64,000 nt of DNA. It comes from Rapidithrix thailandica. Lineage in GTDB: Bacteria; Bacteroidota; Bacteroidia; Cytophagales; Flammeovirgaceae. This document shows, one piece after another, positions 61,493 through 64,000 of this stretch. The DNA is taken from assembly GCF_039710355.1 (NCBI RefSeq), contig NZ_JBDKWZ010000008.1, positions 124,001 to 188,000 on the forward strand. Reading direction: 5' to 3'. A model generated the notes under the pieces. That model did not search any database, was not told where the DNA came from, and saw only the letters and a program-made list of their open reading frames with translations. The position numbers and the translations under genes are program-made. The first letter of the stretch is position 1. The number at the start of each line of letters is the position of its first letter.

Positions 61493-63505
61493 ATGTCTAA
61501 AAACCGACTTCAACTCATTCAAGATGACCCTTGGCTTGAACCTCATGAAGGGGAAATCGAAGCTCGTTACCAGCGGTATCAAGAACTGCTGCAGCAGCTA
61601 AACAAGACCTTTGGCAGTTTGAAAGAATTTGCCTCGGCCCATCATTATTTAGGTTTTACCTATGATACTGAGAAGCAAGGCTGGCATTACCGGGAGTGGG
61701 CCCCTCAGGCACATCAGCTGTTTTTGATCGGGGATTTTAATATGTGGAACCGCTCTTCCCACCCACTGAGCCGTGATTCGCAGGGTGTTTGGGAAATATT
61801 TCTGCCTGACAAGCAGTATCAGACGCTGTTTGTACACGCAAGCAAACTCAAAGTATTGGTACATTCCGTCCATGGACAACAAGAACGGATTCCCGCATAT
61901 ATCCGCAGGGTTGTTCAGGATGAAGATTCCAAAGATTTCTGTGGACAACATTGGGCTCCGGACCGGCCATTTGAGTGGGGAAATGAGGATTTTAAAATCC
62001 GGGATATCAAAGAACCGGTTATTTACGAATGTCATGTCGGAATGGCCACCGAAAGGGAGGGGGTCGGAACCTATACCGAATTTAAAAATTTGGTACTTCC
62101 CAGAATTAAAAAATTGGGATATAATACCATTCAGATGATGGCGGTTCAAGAGCATCCGTATTATGGCTCTTTCGGGTATCATGTCTCCAACTTTTTTGCC
62201 CCTTGTTCCCGTTTTGGTACTCCGGAAGAGTTAAAAGATTTGATCAAAACCGCCCATCAAATGGGCATTGCCGTGGTAATGGATTTGGTGCATTCTCATG
62301 CGGTGAAAAATATTCATGAAGGGCTTAACGAATTTGATGGTTCTGACTATCAGTATTTTCATGCGGGGGGTAAAGGCTATCATTCAGGTTGGGACTCCAA
62401 GTTGTTCAACTATGGGAAATGGGAAGTGATGCAGTTCTTGTTATCCAATGTTCGGTATTGGTTGGAGGAATTTCATTTTGACGGCTTCCGTTTTGACGGG
62501 GTCACCTCCATGCTATACGAGCATCATGGCAATATTGCTTTCAATAGTTATGACGATTATTACAATGATAAAGTAGACCGGGAAGCGGTGACCTATTTAA
62601 GTTTGGCGAATAATCTGGCGCATGAAATAAAACCGGGAGCCATTTCCATTGCCGAGGATGTGAGCGGAATGCCAGGATTATGCCGTCCGGTAGAGGAGGG
62701 GGGAGTTGGTTTTGATTACCGCCTGGCCATGGGAATTCCTGATTTTTGGATCAAAGTACTCAAGGAGCAAAGGGATGAAGATTGGAATATTTGGGACTTT
62801 TGGAGTGTAATGACCAACCGGAGGCATAATGAAAAGACCATTGCCTATTGCGAATCGCACGATCAAGCGTTGGTAGGGGATAAAACCATTGCCTTTTGGC
62901 TGATGGATAAATGGATGTATTGGCATATGCAGAAAGACGATGAACATTTGATTATCGATAGAGGTATAGCGCTTCATAAAATGATCCGTTTGTTTACCAT
63001 TGCTTTAGGGGGGGAAGGATACTTGAATTTTATGGGGAACGAATTCGGGCATCCCGAATGGGTGGACTTTCCCAGGGAAGGAAATAATTGGAGTTTTAAA
63101 CACGCCCGTAGACAATGGTCTTTGGTAGACAATGCAATGCTAAAATATCAGTTTTTGCAAGAGTTTGATAAAGATATGATTGCAATGGTTAAAAACCATC
63201 ATGTGTTGTCGGCTGTTCAAGAAGATTCCTTGAATATGGATGAAGTGAATAAAGTGATTATTTTCAAAAGAGACCATTTGATTTTTCTATTCAATTTCCA
63301 CCCCATCAATAGTATAGAAAATTACCAATTCACTTTGCCGAAAGACCTTTCGGGAGGGTATCGTATTGTGTTTAATTCCGATGATAAGCAATACGGAGGC
63401 CATGGCCGAGTCGATGCCTCTATGATTTACTCCACTGATAAATCGGGCCAATTAAGTTTGTACTTGACGAACCGTACCGCCCTGGTGTTGGAAAAAGTTC
63501 AGTAA
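61493..63505 (+). CDS. glgB: 1,4-alpha-glucan branching enzyme (GH13, eukaryotic type)
   Basis: 670 residues. N-terminal CBM48-type domain (WHYREWAPQAHQLFLIGDFN near residue 64), then a GH13 barrel. The nucleophile Asp is in FDGFRFDGVTSML near residue 333, the acid Glu in ISIAEDVSGMPG near 388 and the third Asp in ESHDQALVGDKTIAF near 456. The C-terminal domain ends in TNRTALVLEKVQ. The sequence is like plant/animal branching enzymes (subfamily 8). It makes alpha-1,6 branches in glycogen. A terminator follows. Confidence 0.95.
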   Translation: MSKNRLQLIQDDPWLEPHEGEIEARYQRYQELLQQLNKTFGSLKEFASAHHYLGFTYDTEKQGWHYREWAPQAHQLFLIGDFNMWNRSSHPLSRDSQGVWEIFLPDKQYQTLFVHASKLKVLVHSVHGQQERIPAYIRRVVQDEDSKDFCGQHWAPDRPFEWGNEDFKIRDIKEPVIYECHVGMATEREGVGTYTEFKNLVLPRIKKLGYNTIQMMAVQEHPYYGSFGYHVSNFFAPCSRFGTPEELKDLIKTAHQMGIAVVMDLVHSHAVKNIHEGLNEFDGSDYQYFHAGGKGYHSGWDSKLFNYGKWEVMQFLLSNVRYWLEEFHFDGFRFDGVTSMLYEHHGNIAFNSYDDYYNDKVDREAVTYLSLANNLAHEIKPGAISIAEDVSGMPGLCRPVEEGGVGFDYRLAMGIPDFWIKVLKEQRDEDWNIWDFWSVMTNRRHNEKTIAYCESHDQALVGDKTIAFWLMDKWMYWHMQKDDEHLIIDRGIALHKMIRLFTIALGGEGYLNFMGNEFGHPEWVDFPREGNNWSFKHARRQWSLVDNAMLKYQFLQEFDKDMIAMVKNHHVLSAVQEDSLNMDEVNKVIIFKRDHLIFLFNFHPINSIENYQFTLPKDLSGGYRIVFNSDDKQYGGHGRVDASMIYSTDKSGQLSLYLTNRTALVLEKVQ

Positions 63506-63506
63506 G

Positions 63507-63546
63507 AAAAATCCCGTCCGGAAGGATCCTGCCGGACGGGATTTTT
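63507..63546. terminator. Bidirectional terminator after glgB
   Basis: AAAAATCCCGTCCGG pairs perfectly with CCGGACGGGATTTTT over a 10-nt loop. Confidence 0.93.
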
Positions 63547-63584
63547 TGGGCTTTGATCAGTTCGGTTCAAAAAGCTTTTGAACC

Positions 63585-64000
63585 TTATTCACTGAGTACT
63601 CTTACCTCTTGGATAATGACATTTTCCAACGGCCAGTCTCCTTCCCCCACTTTTACAGCCGCAATCTTATCGATAACTTCCAGTCCTTCGATGACTTCGC
63701 CAAACACGGTATGCTCTTCGTCTAAGTGCGCTGCACCGCCCAAGGTCGTGTATGCTTGTGTCTGAGATGTGCTAAACCGGATATTATTTTCCTGTTGTAA
63801 GCCCAGTAATTCTTGAGGATTTAACCGGGTGCCTTGTACCAGGTAGAAGTCAAAACTGGCCGAGAGTTTTTCCGGGTTATTCTTATAATCCCTGGACATG
63901 GCTAGCGCTCCTCGTTTATGAAAGTACTTTTCAGTATTGATTTCTGCCGGAATTTTGTATTTACCAACTTTTCTGGTGAGCGGTCCACGAGATAAATCAT
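63585..64000 (-). CDS. Cyclophilin-type peptidyl-prolyl isomerase (partial)
   Basis: The frame is open through the window end, so the N-terminus is missing. Visible are KIPAEINTEKYFHKRGALAM, NPEKLSASFDFYLVQG, and TLGGAAHLDEEHTVFGEVIE, which match cyclophilins with a lobe between strands, as in Bacteroidota. The normal GSQFYIVQG motif is here SFDFYLVQG, so the catalytic-site Gln looks replaced by Asp. The C-terminus ends VIIQEVRVLSE. Probably a periplasmic or cytoplasmic folding helper; location cannot be read without the start. Confidence 0.85.
   Translation of the reverse strand, partial: DLSRGPLTRKVGKYKIPAEINTEKYFHKRGALAMSRDYKNNPEKLSASFDFYLVQGTRLNPQELLGLQQENNIRFSTSQTQAYTTLGGAAHLDEEHTVFGEVIEGLEVIDKIAAVKVGEGDWPLENVIIQEVRVLSE

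Overview
The window looks like Bacteroidota DNA, probably from the Cytophagales or a close relative. The signs are an ECF sigma factor / FecR / STN-TonB receptor locus, DinB-fold proteins, a eukaryotic-type glycogen branching enzyme, TAnnTTTG-like promoter boxes and almost no Shine-Dalgarno sites. I assign the lineage from gene content only.

Bases 1 to about 28,590 are most of an HK97-type siphovirus prophage. Its right end abuts the 3' end of a tRNA-Arg(CCU) gene. Its left end lies outside the window or was not recognised. From left to right it holds an exonuclease-BRCT gene with a small partner, a minus-strand lysis module (holin-like protein, M15-type endolysin), then plus-strand HNH nuclease, small and large terminase. 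A minus-strand accessory islet follows, then portal, protease, capsid, connectors, major tail protein, a tail chaperone pair with a -1 frameshift site, tape measure, a KilA-N/KilAC islet, tail-tip and fibre proteins, and a tyrosine integrase.

The most unusual part is 6.1-9.8 kb. Between large terminase and portal sit two AT-rich minus-strand genes: a membrane-anchored DUF4041 + GIY-YIG (MUG113-type) nuclease resembling the anti-phage protein SNIPE, and an AlbA_2 (Schlafen-type) protein. Between these two genes is a second, diverged 222-bp copy of the 3' end of the terminase gene, the scar of a recombination or insertion event. Minus-strand islets in the phage end in hairpin terminators, and a palindrome TGAATATATTCA (or a one-mismatch variant) occurs in four phage promoter regions, suggesting one regulator for divergent islet and late promoters. 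A 24-nt element is shared by the start sites of the major capsid and major tail genes.

Bases 28,600-64,000 are ordinary chromosome: tRNA modification (tcdA), a TatD hydrolase, a glycosyltransferase, an acyl-ACP thioesterase, an SMR exporter, glucose-6-phosphate isomerase, a NahK-like sugar kinase divergent from a LacI regulator, an LtaS-like phosphoglycerol transferase, three DinB-fold proteins, AraC and MerR regulators, a CDF-like transporter and an isochorismatase-type hydrolase. A sigma/anti-sigma/TonB receptor/phytase locus looks like a phytate-acquisition system. Then come an AlkD-like protein, an ArsR regulator, a three-domain CHRD lipoprotein, rpe, glgB and a cyclophilin cut by the window end.
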